DNA of 64,000 nt, taken from Flavobacterium kingsejongi (lineage in GTDB: Bacteria; Bacteroidota; Bacteroidia; Flavobacteriales; Flavobacteriaceae). The DNA lies in contig NZ_CP020919.1 of the NCBI RefSeq assembly GCF_003076475.1, forward strand, positions 744,001 through 808,000, read 5' to 3'. The translations under genes were made by a program, and so were the position numbers. Below are positions 38,243-47,010 of the stretch, piece after piece. Every line of letters begins with the position of its first letter. Position 1 is the first letter of the stretch. Under the pieces are notes generated by a model. The model did no database searches, was not told the origin of the DNA, and worked only from the letters and a program-made list of their open reading frames with translations.

Positions 38243-38450
38243 GAGTATACTTTTAAACAGGAGTTACTATTTTCCTAAAGTGCCACCACTATGGGCAGGC
38301 GGAAATAATCTATTATTTTACTGTAATACAAGCTTTACCAAAAGCATCATTTGTCAGTAAAATAAGAATATGCCTCAAAAATTACGACATTATTAATTTC
38401 GATAATACAATTATAACAAAATAGTATTTTCTATTCCAAAGTTAAATGTT

Positions 38451-38458
38451 TAAATTTG
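38451..38458 (+). promoter_or_regulatory. Probable -7 element of sod promoter
   Basis: TAAATTTG, 36 bp before the ATG at 38495; no clear TTTG at the normal distance upstream. Confidence 0.4.
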
Positions 38459-38494
38459 AATAAAATATTTATTAATCCCAATAAAATATATATC

Positions 38495-39103
38495 ATGGCT
38501 TTTGAATTACCAAAACTACCTTATGCTTACGATGCATTGGAACCACACATTGATGCCAGAACGATGGAAATTCATCATACTAAGCATCATAACGCCTACA
38601 CAACCAACTTAAATGCTGCGATTGCAGGTACTGAGTTAGATGGCCTGACGATTGAAAATATATTAATTAACCTTGATAAAAAAAACGCTGCCGTTCGTAA
38701 TAATGGTGGTGGGTATTATAACCATAACTTATTTTGGAAAGTAATGTCTCCGAATGGTGGTGGACTTCCAAAAGGAGATCTTGCTGATGCTATCGAGCGT
38801 GATTTCGAATCTTTTGAAGAGTTTAAAGCTAAATTTTCAAAAGCCGGAGCAACACAATTCGGTTCAGGATGGGCTTGGCTTTGTGTTCACAAAGGTGGTA
38901 AACTTGAAGTTTGCGGTACACCAAACCAGGACAATCCATTAATGCCGGATGTAGGATGTGGTGGCACACCAATCTTAGGAATGGATGTATGGGAACATGC
39001 TTATTACCTGAATTATCAAAACAGACGACCGGATTATATCGAGGCTTTTTTCAGTGTAATTAACTGGGAAGAAGTAGCAAGAAGATATGCTTTGGAAAAA
39101 TAA
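38495..39103 (+). CDS. sodA: Superoxide dismutase, Mn-type
   Basis: 202 residues from ATG 38495 (an upstream TTG frame adds 13 unconserved residues). Metal ligands: His in [12 protein letters not shown] (about 27), His in YYNHNLFW (about 76), Asp and His in [17 protein letters not shown]. Position-specific residues favour manganese: Gly in [10 protein letters not shown] and Gln in TPNQDNPL, where iron enzymes usually carry Gln and Ala/Gly in swapped places; cambialistic use is possible. It removes superoxide in the cytoplasm. Single-gene unit with its own terminator. Confidence 0.93.
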   Translation: MAFELPKLPYAYDALEPHIDARTMEIHHTKHHNAYTTNLNAAIAGTELDGLTIENILINLDKKNAAVRNNGGGYYNHNLFWKVMSPNGGGLPKGDLADAIERDFESFEEFKAKFSKAGATQFGSGWAWLCVHKGGKLEVCGTPNQDNPLMPDVGCGGTPILGMDVWEHAYYLNYQNRRPDYIEAFFSVINWEEVARRYALEK

Positions 39104-39121
39104 AATAGCACCAAAAATAAG

Positions 39122-39142
39122 AAAGCGTCCTTAGGGCGCTTT
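39122..39142 (+). terminator. Intrinsic terminator after sod
   Basis: AAAGCGTCC-TTA-GGGCGCTTT with one U-G pair, then TTTTT; 19 bp after the sod stop. Confidence 0.85.
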
Positions 39143-39158
39143 TTTTGTTTTATGGCAT

Positions 39159-39230
39159 AAAAAAAAGGCGGAATTACTTCCACCTTTTTGCCCCAAATCT
39201 CCAAAAACTTAACCTACTAATGTTAATGGC
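39159..39230 (-). ncRNA. Small RNA candidate, copy A
   Basis: Predicted transcript of about 70 nt on the minus strand. Promoter: TTTTG (39266-39262), 19-bp spacer, TACATTCG (39242-39235; one base off TAnnTTTG). Transcript body includes GTAGGTTAAGTTTTTGG and AGATTTGGGGCAAAAA, then a terminator stem GGTGGAA-GTAA-TTCCGCC (with a G-U pair) and a T-run. The whole unit, promoter spacing included, is duplicated as copy B 300 bp away. Conservation of body, promoter and terminator together supports a real gene; start and end are estimated. Confidence 0.65.
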
Positions 39231-39234
39231 GATA

Positions 39235-39266
39235 CGAATGTACGCTGACATTTTATAATATCAAAA
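39235..39266 (-). promoter_or_regulatory. Promoter of small RNA copy A
   Basis: TTTTG-N19-TACATTCG on the minus strand. The last element has C in place of T compared with copy B, which may make it weaker. Confidence 0.6.
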
Positions 39267-39461
39267 TAAAACAGCAAATATCTCAAAGACAAGGCCTAAA
39301 AAAAATAAAAAACAAATTCGTTTATTTTTTTGAAAAATCTGAAAGCCCCTATTTTAAAGGCTTCAACTTCATTTTCACCAGCCAGCATAAAAAAAACTAC
39401 AAATTCCTGAAAAACAGTTTAAAAACCGGGAAGTTGCTATTTCCTGGAATGGGTATAAAAT

Positions 39462-39535
39462 AAAAAAGGTGGAATTGCTTCCACCTTTTTTGCCCCAAAT
39501 CTTACCATAAACTTAACCTACTTAATATTAATGGT
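39462..39535 (-). ncRNA. Small RNA candidate, copy B
   Basis: Predicted transcript of about 74 nt. A perfect promoter (TTTTG-N19-TATATTTG) is followed by a body sharing GTAGGTTAAGTTT and AGATTTGGGGC with copy A, then a terminator with a 13-bp stem (AAAAAAGGTGGAA paired with TTCCACCTTTTTT, loop of 4). The unpaired stretch between start and terminator is a possible base-pairing seed. No open reading frame is contained. It may be a trans-acting regulatory RNA; targets are unknown. Confidence 0.7.
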
Positions 39536-39539
39536 AGTA

Positions 39540-39571
39540 CAAATATATGTCGTGTTATTCAGCCTTCAAAA
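39540..39571 (-). promoter_or_regulatory. Promoter of small RNA copy B
   Basis: Minus-strand TTTTG (39571-39567), spacer 39548-39566 (19 bp), TATATTTG (39547-39540): exact consensus. It is not upstream of any protein gene on this strand. Confidence 0.75.
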
Positions 39572-39624
39572 TAAATCTGATGAATTACCTAAAAAAACGA
39601 TTAACTGCATTATTTAACAGTTAT

Positions 39625-41523
39625 TTAATAAGCTCTCGCATCATTTCCTTCATAAAAATTAATAAAAGCACGGTTTACGACACGATTTCCACCCGGTGTC
39701 GGATAGTCTCCTGTGAAGTACCAATCCCCTAAATTCTTAGGACAGGCGATATGAAGATTGTCAACAGTTTGAAAAATTACTTTTACCTCGGCATTGATAT
39801 CCGAAGAACTTAGCATTACTCCAATTTTATCCGAAATCTCCTGATCGGTGAAAGGCGCATAAAATTCTTTGACATAATTTACCACGTCTTTATCTTTATA
39901 ATGCTCTTGTGCTTTACATTTCGCGTATACCTCTTCTACAATGGAATACAGCCCTCTTTCCTTCAGCAACTCTAAAGCTGCCTGAAAAGCAACCAAACCT
40001 TCCAGTTTAGCCATGTCAATACCATAGCAGTCCGGATACCTGATTTGTGGTGCCGAAGAAACGACCACAATCTTTTTAGGATTTAGTCGATCCATCATTT
40101 TAAGAATACTCTTTTTCAATGTAGTCCCGCGAACGATACTATCATCAATAATAACAAGATTATCCGTAGGCTGGATCACGCCATAGGTCACATCATAGAC
40201 ATGCGCAACCAAATCGTCACGGCTGCTATCTTCTGTAATAAACGTTCGTAATTTGGCATCTTTAATCGCTACCTTTTCCGTACGGATTTTTACCGATAGC
40301 AACTCCTGAAGCGTCTGGGCAGTCAGTGTATCTTTATTTTTAAGGATATAATTGTTCTTGCGTTGGTTCAGGAAATCCTGTGCCGCTTCAACAAGGCCAT
40401 AGAACGACGTCTCTGCAGTATTAGGGATATAAGAAAAAACCGTATTATCCGTATCTTCATCAATGGCTTCCAGTACTGCCGGAAGGATCAGTCTTCCCAA
40501 TTCCTTTCTTTCTTTATATATTTCCGCATCACTTCCACGGGAAAAGTAAATACGCTCAAAAGAACAAGCCTTCTTTGGTAGTGGCGCTAAAATTTCCTCA
40601 TCGGATATTCTACCGTCTTTTTTTACAATCAAAGCATGTCCCGGTTCAATTTCTTTTACATCTTCAAATTTCACATTGAATACCGTTTGTATTACCGGTC
40701 TTTCGGATGCTACTACAACAATCTCATCATCCTGGTAATAATATGCCGGACGTATTCCCGCAGGGTCACGGAAGACAAAAGAATCTCCATGCCCTAAAAG
40801 TCCTGCCATAGCATAACCACCATCCCAGTTCTTCGCTGCTCTTCTCAATATTTTAGCAATATCCAGACGTTCTGCAATTACCGGAGACGCTTCTCTTTTC
40901 GAGTAGCCTTCATTTTTACATTTGAAATACAAATCATCCACTTCATCATCCAAGAAATGACCGATTTTTTCCATTACGGTAACCGTGTCTGCCATTTCTT
41001 TGGGGTGCTGCCCCACTTCAACAAGGCTATTGAAAAGTTCCGAAACATTCGTCATATTAAAATTCCCGGCAACAATCAGGTTTCGGTGCATCCAGTTATT
41101 CTGGCGCAGGAAGGGATGTACACTTTCAATACTGTTTTTACCAAATGTACCATACCGTACGTGCCCTAAAAACAATTCCCCGATATAAGGAATTTCCGCC
41201 TTTTGAAGGGCAACATTATCCGTATATTCAGGATGCAGTGCCATTTCTTCATTTATCCTGCCATTGATTTGCATAAAAATATCCTGGATCGGCTGAGACT
41301 GGTTCGAACGAACCCTGCTGATGTAACGCTCACCCGGCTCCATGTCCAGTTTTATACTGGCTAACCCAGCACCATCCTGTCCGCGATTATGCTGTTTCTC
41401 CATTAGAAGATACATCTTCTGTATTCCATAAAAAGCCGTACCGTATTTCTCCTTGTAGTATTCCAAGGGCTTTAACAGTCTTAAAAGGGCTATACCACAC
41501 TCGTGTTTTAAAGCATCGCTCAT
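39625..41523 (-). CDS. purF: Amidophosphoribosyltransferase (PurF-like)
   Basis: 632 residues, longer than the classical enzyme of about 500. The N-terminal class II glutamine amidotransferase domain starts at HECGIALLRL with the catalytic Cys at position 9, so a short propeptide must be removed. Other signatures are NRGQDGAGLAS and GHVRYGTFG. The C-terminal phosphoribosyltransferase domain has the PRPP loop VIIDDSIVRGTTLKKSI. It makes phosphoribosylamine from glutamine and PRPP, the first step of purine synthesis; purN lies 1.7 kb upstream. A GCCTG-CAGGC hairpin (41544-41559) sits in the 5' leader. Confidence 0.88.
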   Translation of the reverse strand: MSDALKHECGIALLRLLKPLEYYKEKYGTAFYGIQKMYLLMEKQHNRGQDGAGLASIKLDMEPGERYISRVRSNQSQPIQDIFMQINGRINEEMALHPEYTDNVALQKAEIPYIGELFLGHVRYGTFGKNSIESVHPFLRQNNWMHRNLIVAGNFNMTNVSELFNSLVEVGQHPKEMADTVTVMEKIGHFLDDEVDDLYFKCKNEGYSKREASPVIAERLDIAKILRRAAKNWDGGYAMAGLLGHGDSFVFRDPAGIRPAYYYQDDEIVVVASERPVIQTVFNVKFEDVKEIEPGHALIVKKDGRISDEEILAPLPKKACSFERIYFSRGSDAEIYKERKELGRLILPAVLEAIDEDTDNTVFSYIPNTAETSFYGLVEAAQDFLNQRKNNYILKNKDTLTAQTLQELLSVKIRTEKVAIKDAKLRTFITEDSSRDDLVAHVYDVTYGVIQPTDNLVIIDDSIVRGTTLKKSILKMMDRLNPKKIVVVSSAPQIRYPDCYGIDMAKLEGLVAFQAALELLKERGLYSIVEEVYAKCKAQEHYKDKDVVNYVKEFYAPFTDQEISDKIGVMLSSSDINAEVKVIFQTVDNLHIACPKNLGDWYFTGDYPTPGGNRVVNRAFINFYEGNDARAY

Positions 41524-41663
41524 TGTCTTGTTGTAGTTGTAGTGCCTGTTTTACCAGGCGGGTTTGTTTGTTGTTGTTATTGTATTGCTAATTTTTATTT
41601 TCCTTCTTCTACTTCCTGACTACACTCCATTGGGAATGTATTTTTAAAAGTAAAATCAAAAAA

Positions 41664-41679
41664 GCCCCGTTTCCGGGGC
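41664..41679 (-). terminator. Intrinsic terminator after the PfkB kinase gene
   Basis: GCCCCG-TTTC-CGGGGC with a T-run on the minus strand, 16 bp after the kinase stop. Confidence 0.85.
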
Positions 41680-41695
41680 ATTCGGGCAAAGCCCT

Positions 41696-42625
41696 TTATT
41701 CTTCTAATACGATATCAAATTGTGTCAGCGCTTTAAACTGTCTCAGTCTGCTCAACACATCCTGATTGGTAAGCCGCTCCATGCGCTGTGTCCCAAATTC
41801 TTCCACACAGAAAGAAGCCAGATTCGACCCATAGATGATCGCATTCTTCATATTTTTAAATGATATATTTTCGCTTTGTGTAATGTAGCCCGCAAATCCT
41901 CCCGCAAAGGTATCCCCTGCTCCGGTTGGGTCAAAAACTTCTTCTAACGGCAATGCCGGTGCAAAGAAGATTTCTTTATCGTGAAACAGTAAAGCACCAT
42001 GCTCTCCTTTTTTAATCACTACAAATTTAGGCCCCATGGTTTGAATTTTTGCTGCTGCTTTTACCAGGGAATATTCTCCTGAAAGCTGGCGTGCTTCTTC
42101 ATCGTTGATTGTAATGACATCAACCCGTTTTATCACATCCAGTAATTCCGGTAACGCACAGTCCATCCAGAAATTCATGGTATCCAATACAATCAGCTTT
42201 GGCTTTTGGGTCATCTGATCCAATACACTGCTTTGTACTAACGGGTGAAGGTTTCCTAAAAGAACCACATCCGACGTCGTAAACTCCTGAGGTACTTTAG
42301 GCTGAAAATCTGCCAACACATTTAATTGTGTATCCAGTGTATCTCTTGAGTTCAAATCATTATGGTAACGTCCACTCCAGAAAAAGGTTTTTCCGCCTTT
42401 TACTATTTCCAAGCCTGAAATATCAATATTTCGCTCCGTCAATAAATCGAGGTATTCTTGCGGAAAATCGTCTCCAACTACAGAAACAATTGCTGATTTT
42501 ACATTAAAATGAGCAGCGGAAAGACCTATATAAGTAGCCGCTCCTCCTAATATTTTATCAGTTTTGCCAAACGGTGTTTCTATAGCGTCGAAAGCAACTG
42601 TTCCGACAATAAGCAATTTATTCAT
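41696..42625 (-). CDS. PfkB-family carbohydrate/nucleoside kinase
   Basis: 309 residues from ATG 42625; an upstream frame to 42694 adds 23 residues without conservation. The protein starts at the first strand (KLLIVGTVAFDAIETPFG), has GGAATYIGLSAAHF for substrate binding and the PfkB signature DPTGAGDTFAGGFAGYI (about 241-257) with the catalytic Asp. It phosphorylates a sugar or nucleoside using ATP. Placement next to purF, rnhA and purN suggests a nucleoside such as adenosine, but the substrate is not decided. Confidence 0.88.
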   Translation of the reverse strand: MNKLLIVGTVAFDAIETPFGKTDKILGGAATYIGLSAAHFNVKSAIVSVVGDDFPQEYLDLLTERNIDISGLEIVKGGKTFFWSGRYHNDLNSRDTLDTQLNVLADFQPKVPQEFTTSDVVLLGNLHPLVQSSVLDQMTQKPKLIVLDTMNFWMDCALPELLDVIKRVDVITINDEEARQLSGEYSLVKAAAKIQTMGPKFVVIKKGEHGALLFHDKEIFFAPALPLEEVFDPTGAGDTFAGGFAGYITQSENISFKNMKNAIIYGSNLASFCVEEFGTQRMERLTNQDVLSRLRQFKALTQFDIVLEE

Positions 42626-42739
42626 TTTTACAATTTGGAATTTAAGGTGCAAAGATACTTTATAAGTTACAAAGTTGCAAAACTTGGCTATCACAAAATT
42701 AAACTAATATACACAGTTGATTTACAGGTCAGTATCTTG

Positions 42740-43216
42740 TTATTTGGCTTCGGATTCATAATATGCATCTACCGAAAGTTGTTTCTGTGTAGCCGCCCTA
42801 ACAGCCAGCTCATCACATCTTTCATTCTGCGGATGGTTATTATGCCCTTTTATCCATTTAAAATCAACTTTATGCATGCGGTAGATCACAAGGAAGCGTT
42901 TCCATAAATCGGGATTCTTTTTGCCGGTATATCCTTTTTTCTCCCAGCCAAACACCCAGCCTTTTACAACCGAATCAATCACATATTTGGAATCCGAAAC
43001 GACAAGCACCCGCGTATTGGCCATTTTAAGCTTTTCGAGCCCCACAATAACCGCTAATAATTCCATTCTGTTATTGGTCGTAAGCCGAAAACCCTCAAAA
43101 AACTCTTTACGGTAAGCAGTACCTACCCATTCCATCACAACACCATAACCACCGGGTCCAGGATTTCCTTTTGCCGCTCCGTCAGTATATATATGTACCT
43201 GGTGATTTGTATTCAT
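42740..43216 (-). CDS. rnhA: Ribonuclease HI
   Basis: 158 residues, the usual length. Catalytic Asp/Glu/Asp/Asp in YTDGAAKGNPGPGGYG, NRMELLAVIVGLE, VVSDSKYVIDSV and the C-terminal QNERCDELA region. It cuts the RNA strand of RNA-DNA hybrids. It is 22 bp from purN on the same strand. Confidence 0.95.
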   Translation of the reverse strand: MNTNHQVHIYTDGAAKGNPGPGGYGVVMEWVGTAYRKEFFEGFRLTTNNRMELLAVIVGLEKLKMANTRVLVVSDSKYVIDSVVKGWVFGWEKKGYTGKKNPDLWKRFLVIYRMHKVDFKWIKGHNNHPQNERCDELAVRAATQKQLSVDAYYESEAK

Positions 43217-43238
43217 TTGATTCTATTCTGCTATATTA

Positions 43239-43808
43239 TTACTGTTTTTGCAACACTTCTTCCACGACTATAGGGAAAAATTCCTGTTCCAGCCTGTGTA
43301 TTTTTGCGGCTATTTCTTCGGCCTGGTCTTCGGGATGCAAAGCCACTTTATGCTGTGCAATGATATTTCCCTCATCATAATGCTCATTGACAAAATGCAC
43401 CGATATTCCCGTTTCCGGGTCGCGATTTTCAGCCACTGCCCGATGCACATGCATCCCATACATTCCTTTTCCACCATATTTTGGAAGCAGGGCCGGATGG
43501 ATATTTATTATTTTATTAGGGAAAGCGGCAATGATATCAGCCGGAATTTTGGCCAAAAAACCAGCCAAAACGACTAGGTCCGGTTGGTAATTTTTTAGTT
43601 TTTCCAACACTAATGGCGTCAAAAAGTCCTCTTTTGAGAACAGTTCTGAGGGTACATTTAGGCGTTCCGCACGCTCTAGAACACCAGCATTTTTTGCATT
43701 GCAAAACACCGCAACTACCCTTGCGGTGGCGCTTTTTGCGAAATAATTAATTATATTTTCAGCATTTGAGCCCGATCCGGAGGCAAAAACCACGATATTT
43801 TTCATCAA
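43239..43808 (-). CDS. purN: Phosphoribosylglycinamide formyltransferase
   Basis: 189 residues (or 188 from the second Met). Signatures: VVFASGSGSNAENII for phosphate binding, KIINIHPALLPKYGGKGMYG with the catalytic Asn/His, and VNEHYDEGNIIAQ with the Asp. It adds a formyl group from 10-formyl-tetrahydrofolate to GAR in purine synthesis. Divergent from acpP. Confidence 0.95.
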   Translation of the reverse strand: MMKNIVVFASGSGSNAENIINYFAKSATARVVAVFCNAKNAGVLERAERLNVPSELFSKEDFLTPLVLEKLKNYQPDLVVLAGFLAKIPADIIAAFPNKIINIHPALLPKYGGKGMYGMHVHRAVAENRDPETGISVHFVNEHYDEGNIIAQHKVALHPEDQAEEIAAKIHRLEQEFFPIVVEEVLQKQ

Positions 43809-43921
43809 TTTTTAAAATTTTATCATGCAAAAAAAAGAATAATAAACCATAAAATAAAGGTAATTGGGAGAGTTTCTGAAATTTATTTTTTATTTTAGTG
43901 TCACATTTTTCAGGTTATCCG

Positions 43922-43950
43922 TTGTTTTAAAATAAAGTTTTTTATTTTTG
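43922..43950 (+). promoter_or_regulatory. Promoter of acpP
   Basis: TTG (43922-43924), 18-bp spacer, TATTTTTG (43943-43950), 30 bp before the acpP ATG. Confidence 0.75.
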
Positions 43951-43980
43951 CCATCAATTAAAATTCTAAAATTAAAGATT

Positions 43981-44217
43981 ATGTCAGACATTGCATCAAG
44001 AGTAAAAGCGATTATCGTAGACAAATTAGGTGTTGACGAAAACGAAGTTGTAACAGAAGCAAGCTTCACAAATGATTTGGGAGCTGATTCATTAGACACT
44101 GTTGAGCTTATCATGGAGTTTGAAAAAGAATTTGACATCCAGATTCCAGACGATCAGGCAGAGAACATTGCTACTGTTGGTCAAGCTATTTCTTACATCG
44201 AAGAAGCAAAAAAATAA
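43981..44217 (+). CDS. acpP: Acyl carrier protein
   Basis: 78 residues from ATG 43981; the upstream in-frame extension is not conserved and overlaps the promoter. Acidic, helical, with the phosphopantetheine serine in [14 protein letters not shown]. It carries acyl chains in fatty-acid synthesis. A hairpin follows and fabF starts 186 bp later, so acpP may be made in excess over fabF. Confidence 0.97.
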   Translation: MSDIASRVKAIIVDKLGVDENEVVTEASFTNDLGADSLDTVELIMEFEKEFDIQIPDDQAENIATVGQAISYIEEAKK

Positions 44218-44228
44218 TAAATAATAGG

Positions 44229-44257
44229 CATCCATGTGTTCTTGCAGCACATGGATG
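44229..44257 (+). terminator. Hairpin between acpP and fabF
   Basis: CATCCATGTG-(9)-CACATGGATG, a perfect 10-bp stem followed by TTATTATTTATT. The T-tract is interrupted, so it may act as partial terminator or 3'-end stabiliser. A second small hairpin TGACTG-GTAAT-CAGTCA lies at 44288-44304. Confidence 0.6.
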
Positions 44258-44403
44258 TTATTATTTATTGCCATTATTCAGATTTACTGACTGGTAATCA
44301 GTCATTATGATATTTCACATATACCTGTGTTTCTTTAGATAATTTTTTAGATGAAGACGGCATGGGTTTATTTGTTTCAATTGAAAACTATAAAAATTCA
44401 CGT

Positions 44404-45657
44404 ATGACATTAAGGCGAGTTGTTGTAACAGGTTTAGGCGCGCTTACTCCTATTGGAAATAATATACAAGAGTACTGGAATGCCCTTATTAATGGCGTTA
44501 GCGGTGCTGCCCCAATCACTTATTTTGACACAACGCATTTCAAAACAAAATTTGCCTGTGAACTTAAGAATTTTGACGTTACAAATTTCATCGACAGAAA
44601 AGAAGCCCGTAAAATGGACCGTTATGCACAATACGCCATGGTTTCCTCTGAAGAAGCTGTAAAAGATGCTAATTTTAACTTAGATACCTTAGATAAAGAC
44701 AGGGTTGGAGTTATTTGGGGATCCGGAATCGGAGGCCTTGAGACATTCCAGCAAGAAGTAATGGAATTTACAAAAGGAAACGGAGTTCCAAAATTCAATC
44801 CGTTCTTCATACCAAAAATGATTGCCGATATTGCTGGTGGTCATATTTCAATAAAATACGGGTTCAGAGGCCCGAACTTCACAACCGTTTCGGCTTGTGC
44901 TTCCTCTACCAATGCCCTGATTGATGCTTTCAATTACATACGCCTGAATCATGCAGACGTCATGGTTACTGGAGGATCTGAAGCAGCTGTTACGATTGCC
45001 GGAATGGGCGGTTTTAACGCTATGCATGCTCTATCCACCCGTAATGACGATCCAAAAACTGCATCACGGCCTATGGATAAAGACCGTGAAGGCTTTGTCC
45101 TTGGTGAAGGTGCCGGAGCACTGATCCTTGAAGAATACGAACATGCTATTGCACGTGGCGCTACGATATATTGTGAAATTGGCGGTGGCGGAATGTCCGC
45201 TGATGCCTATCACATTACGGCACCGCATCCGGAAGGATTTGGCGCTAAAAACGTAATGCTGAACTGCCTTAGAGATGCCGGATTACGTCCTGAGGACGTC
45301 GATGGTGTAAACATGCACGGAACATCAACACCATTAGGTGACATTGCAGAATCTAAAGCCATACAACACGTTTTTGGAGAGCATGCTTACAAACTAAACC
45401 TGAACTCGACAAAATCGATGACAGGCCACTTGTTGGGAGCTGCCGGAGCAATTGAAACGATAGCCTCTATCCTTTCTATGAAATACGGTATTGTACCGCC
45501 AACCATCAATCATTTTACAGATGATGAGAATATCGATTCCAAATTGAATTTCACATTTAACGTTGCCCAAAAAAGGGAGATGAACGTTGTAATGAGCAAT
45601 ACTTTTGGTTTTGGAGGCCACAATGCCTGCGTACTGGTTAAAAAATTAGATTTCTAA
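44404..45657 (+). CDS. fabF: Beta-ketoacyl-ACP synthase II
   Basis: 417 residues from ATG 44404; the 14 residues upstream are not part of the family. Catalytic Cys in TVSACASSTNALIDAF (about 165), His in GVNMHGTSTPLGD (about 305) and His in KSMTGHLLGAAGA (about 342). It elongates acyl-ACP with malonyl-ACP. It is followed by rnc after 5 bp, the normal order in this phylum. Confidence 0.96.
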   Translation: MTLRRVVVTGLGALTPIGNNIQEYWNALINGVSGAAPITYFDTTHFKTKFACELKNFDVTNFIDRKEARKMDRYAQYAMVSSEEAVKDANFNLDTLDKDRVGVIWGSGIGGLETFQQEVMEFTKGNGVPKFNPFFIPKMIADIAGGHISIKYGFRGPNFTTVSACASSTNALIDAFNYIRLNHADVMVTGGSEAAVTIAGMGGFNAMHALSTRNDDPKTASRPMDKDREGFVLGEGAGALILEEYEHAIARGATIYCEIGGGGMSADAYHITAPHPEGFGAKNVMLNCLRDAGLRPEDVDGVNMHGTSTPLGDIAESKAIQHVFGEHAYKLNLNSTKSMTGHLLGAAGAIETIASILSMKYGIVPPTINHFTDDENIDSKLNFTFNVAQKREMNVVMSNTFGFGGHNACVLVKKLDF

Positions 45658-45662
45658 TCCAG

Positions 45663-46403
45663 ATGCACTTATTTAAAAAAATATTTTCAAAATCCCGTGC
45701 TCAAGAAGGCGGGATTTTTTTTGATACTATTCAGAAAATACTGGGCTTTACCCCGGATACTATCGACCATTACAAGAGGGCTTTCACCCACCGCTCCACC
45801 AACAAACTGGATGCTGCGGGCAATCCTTTGAATTATGAACGCCTGGAATTTTTAGGGGATGCTATGCTCAGCAGCGTCATTGCAGCACATCTTTTCAATC
45901 AGGTCCCTTCGGGAGATGAAGGATACCTTACCAAAATGCGTTCTAAAATTGTCAGCAGGGAACACCTGAATGAATTGGGCCGTGACCTGCACCTTATTGA
46001 TCTCGTAGAAAGCAAAGTCCTGACACAGCACTTTGGCGAAAACATACATGGCAATTTATTCGAAGCGCTTGTGGGCGCTATCTACCTGGACAAAGGCTAC
46101 ATCTATTGTGAAAAATTCATCCACAACCGTGTGATCGCCCCTTATGTAGACATCCCAAAATTAGAAGGAAAAGTCATCAGCTATAAAAGCCTGCTTATCG
46201 AATGGTGCCAGAAAGAAAAACGGACTTTTCATTATGACGTTTTTGAAGACAACGGCATCGATGCACAGAAATTCTTTGGGGTAAAACTAAGCATTGACAA
46301 CAAAATCATTGCAAAAGCACGAGCCACTTCCAAAAAGAAGGCCGAAGAAATAGCATCAAAAAGAGCCTATTTTGCTTTTCAGGAAAAAATTAACAATAAA
46401 TAA
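45663..46403 (+). CDS. rnc: Ribonuclease III
   Basis: 246 residues. The nuclease domain has NYERLEFLGDAMLSS (about 59-73) and NLFEALVGAIYLDKG with the metal-binding Glu/Asp. The C-terminal double-stranded-RNA-binding domain spans about 170-240 (KSLLIEWCQKEKRTFHYDV, KARATSKKKAEEIASKRAY). It processes rRNA precursors and double-stranded RNA, and could act on the paired sRNA-target duplexes of this organism. Confidence 0.96.
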   Translation: MHLFKKIFSKSRAQEGGIFFDTIQKILGFTPDTIDHYKRAFTHRSTNKLDAAGNPLNYERLEFLGDAMLSSVIAAHLFNQVPSGDEGYLTKMRSKIVSREHLNELGRDLHLIDLVESKVLTQHFGENIHGNLFEALVGAIYLDKGYIYCEKFIHNRVIAPYVDIPKLEGKVISYKSLLIEWCQKEKRTFHYDVFEDNGIDAQKFFGVKLSIDNKIIAKARATSKKKAEEIASKRAYFAFQEKINNK

Positions 46404-46412
46404 AATAACTTT

Positions 46413-46436
46413 AACGAAAACTAAAACGTTTTCGTT
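46413..46436 (+). terminator. Possible terminator after rnc
   Basis: AACGAAAAC-TAAAAC-GTTTTCGTT, perfect 9-bp arms, AT-rich, with no strong T-run. Could instead be a protein-binding site before the next gene. Confidence 0.45.
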
Positions 46437-46516
46437 GTAAAAATTACGTTAACTTCCATTTTCACCCGTTTTTTCTATTACATAAATCCCTATATTTACA
46501 GCTTATTTTTATTGAA

Positions 46517-47005
46517 ATGGCAATTCATAAGCTGAATATTGATGATTTTGACGAAGTTGATTATGAGGTGATTGCCATCCATACCACTCTTGAAGATTTT
46601 CGTTTAGCCTACCTGACCAACCAGAAACTGGAACTCGTTTTACACAAAACAGAACAAGGGATACACACGAATACAACAGAAGGCGAAACCTGCTTTTCAA
46701 GCTTTGTATTTGAGGATAATAAGAAGCATATTACCTGGACATTGATCCAAAACAAATCTGCGATTACCCTCTCCGATAAAAAAAACAGTCAGAATCTTTT
46801 CGGTGATGCCTCTTTTGAGACTTCCCGTAAAGTATACCTGCTTCCTGAATTTAAAAAAGTAGATTACTTACTAAAGATAGAAAACGTTGATGCTACTTTT
46901 GATGTAGCAGAGATTACAAATGCGCTAAATTCAATCGACAGGATCACCACTGTCTACAACATAAATTTTGAACAGATAAAATCAAAAAACAATTTAATTT
47001 TTTAA
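46517..47005 (+). CDS. IPExxxVDY family protein
   Basis: 162 residues. The name-giving motif is present in variant form as LPEFKKVDYLLKI (about 114-126), where Leu replaces the first Ile. These small proteins are found in Bacteroidota beside rnc and pyk, exactly as here. The function is not known. It is followed by pyk after 5 bp, so the two are likely translated from one transcript. Confidence 0.9.
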   Translation: MAIHKLNIDDFDEVDYEVIAIHTTLEDFRLAYLTNQKLELVLHKTEQGIHTNTTEGETCFSSFVFEDNKKHITWTLIQNKSAITLSDKKNSQNLFGDASFETSRKVYLLPEFKKVDYLLKIENVDATFDVAEITNALNSIDRITTVYNINFEQIKSKNNLIF

Positions 47006-47010
47006 TTACA

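Larger units (their letters stand above)
39104..39624. other. Intergenic region holding two tandem small-RNA-like genes
   Basis: 520 bp with no protein gene. It contains the sod terminator, two minus-strand promoter-transcript-terminator units that are near copies of each other, and about 220 bp of AT-rich DNA between them with nothing recognised. Confidence 0.8.

Noticed and set aside
46413..46436. LexA- or Fur-like operator upstream of the IPExxxVDY gene
   Set aside because: The inverted repeat AACGAAAAC/GTTTTCGTT follows rnc directly and is more simply a weak terminator; no consensus could be matched with confidence.
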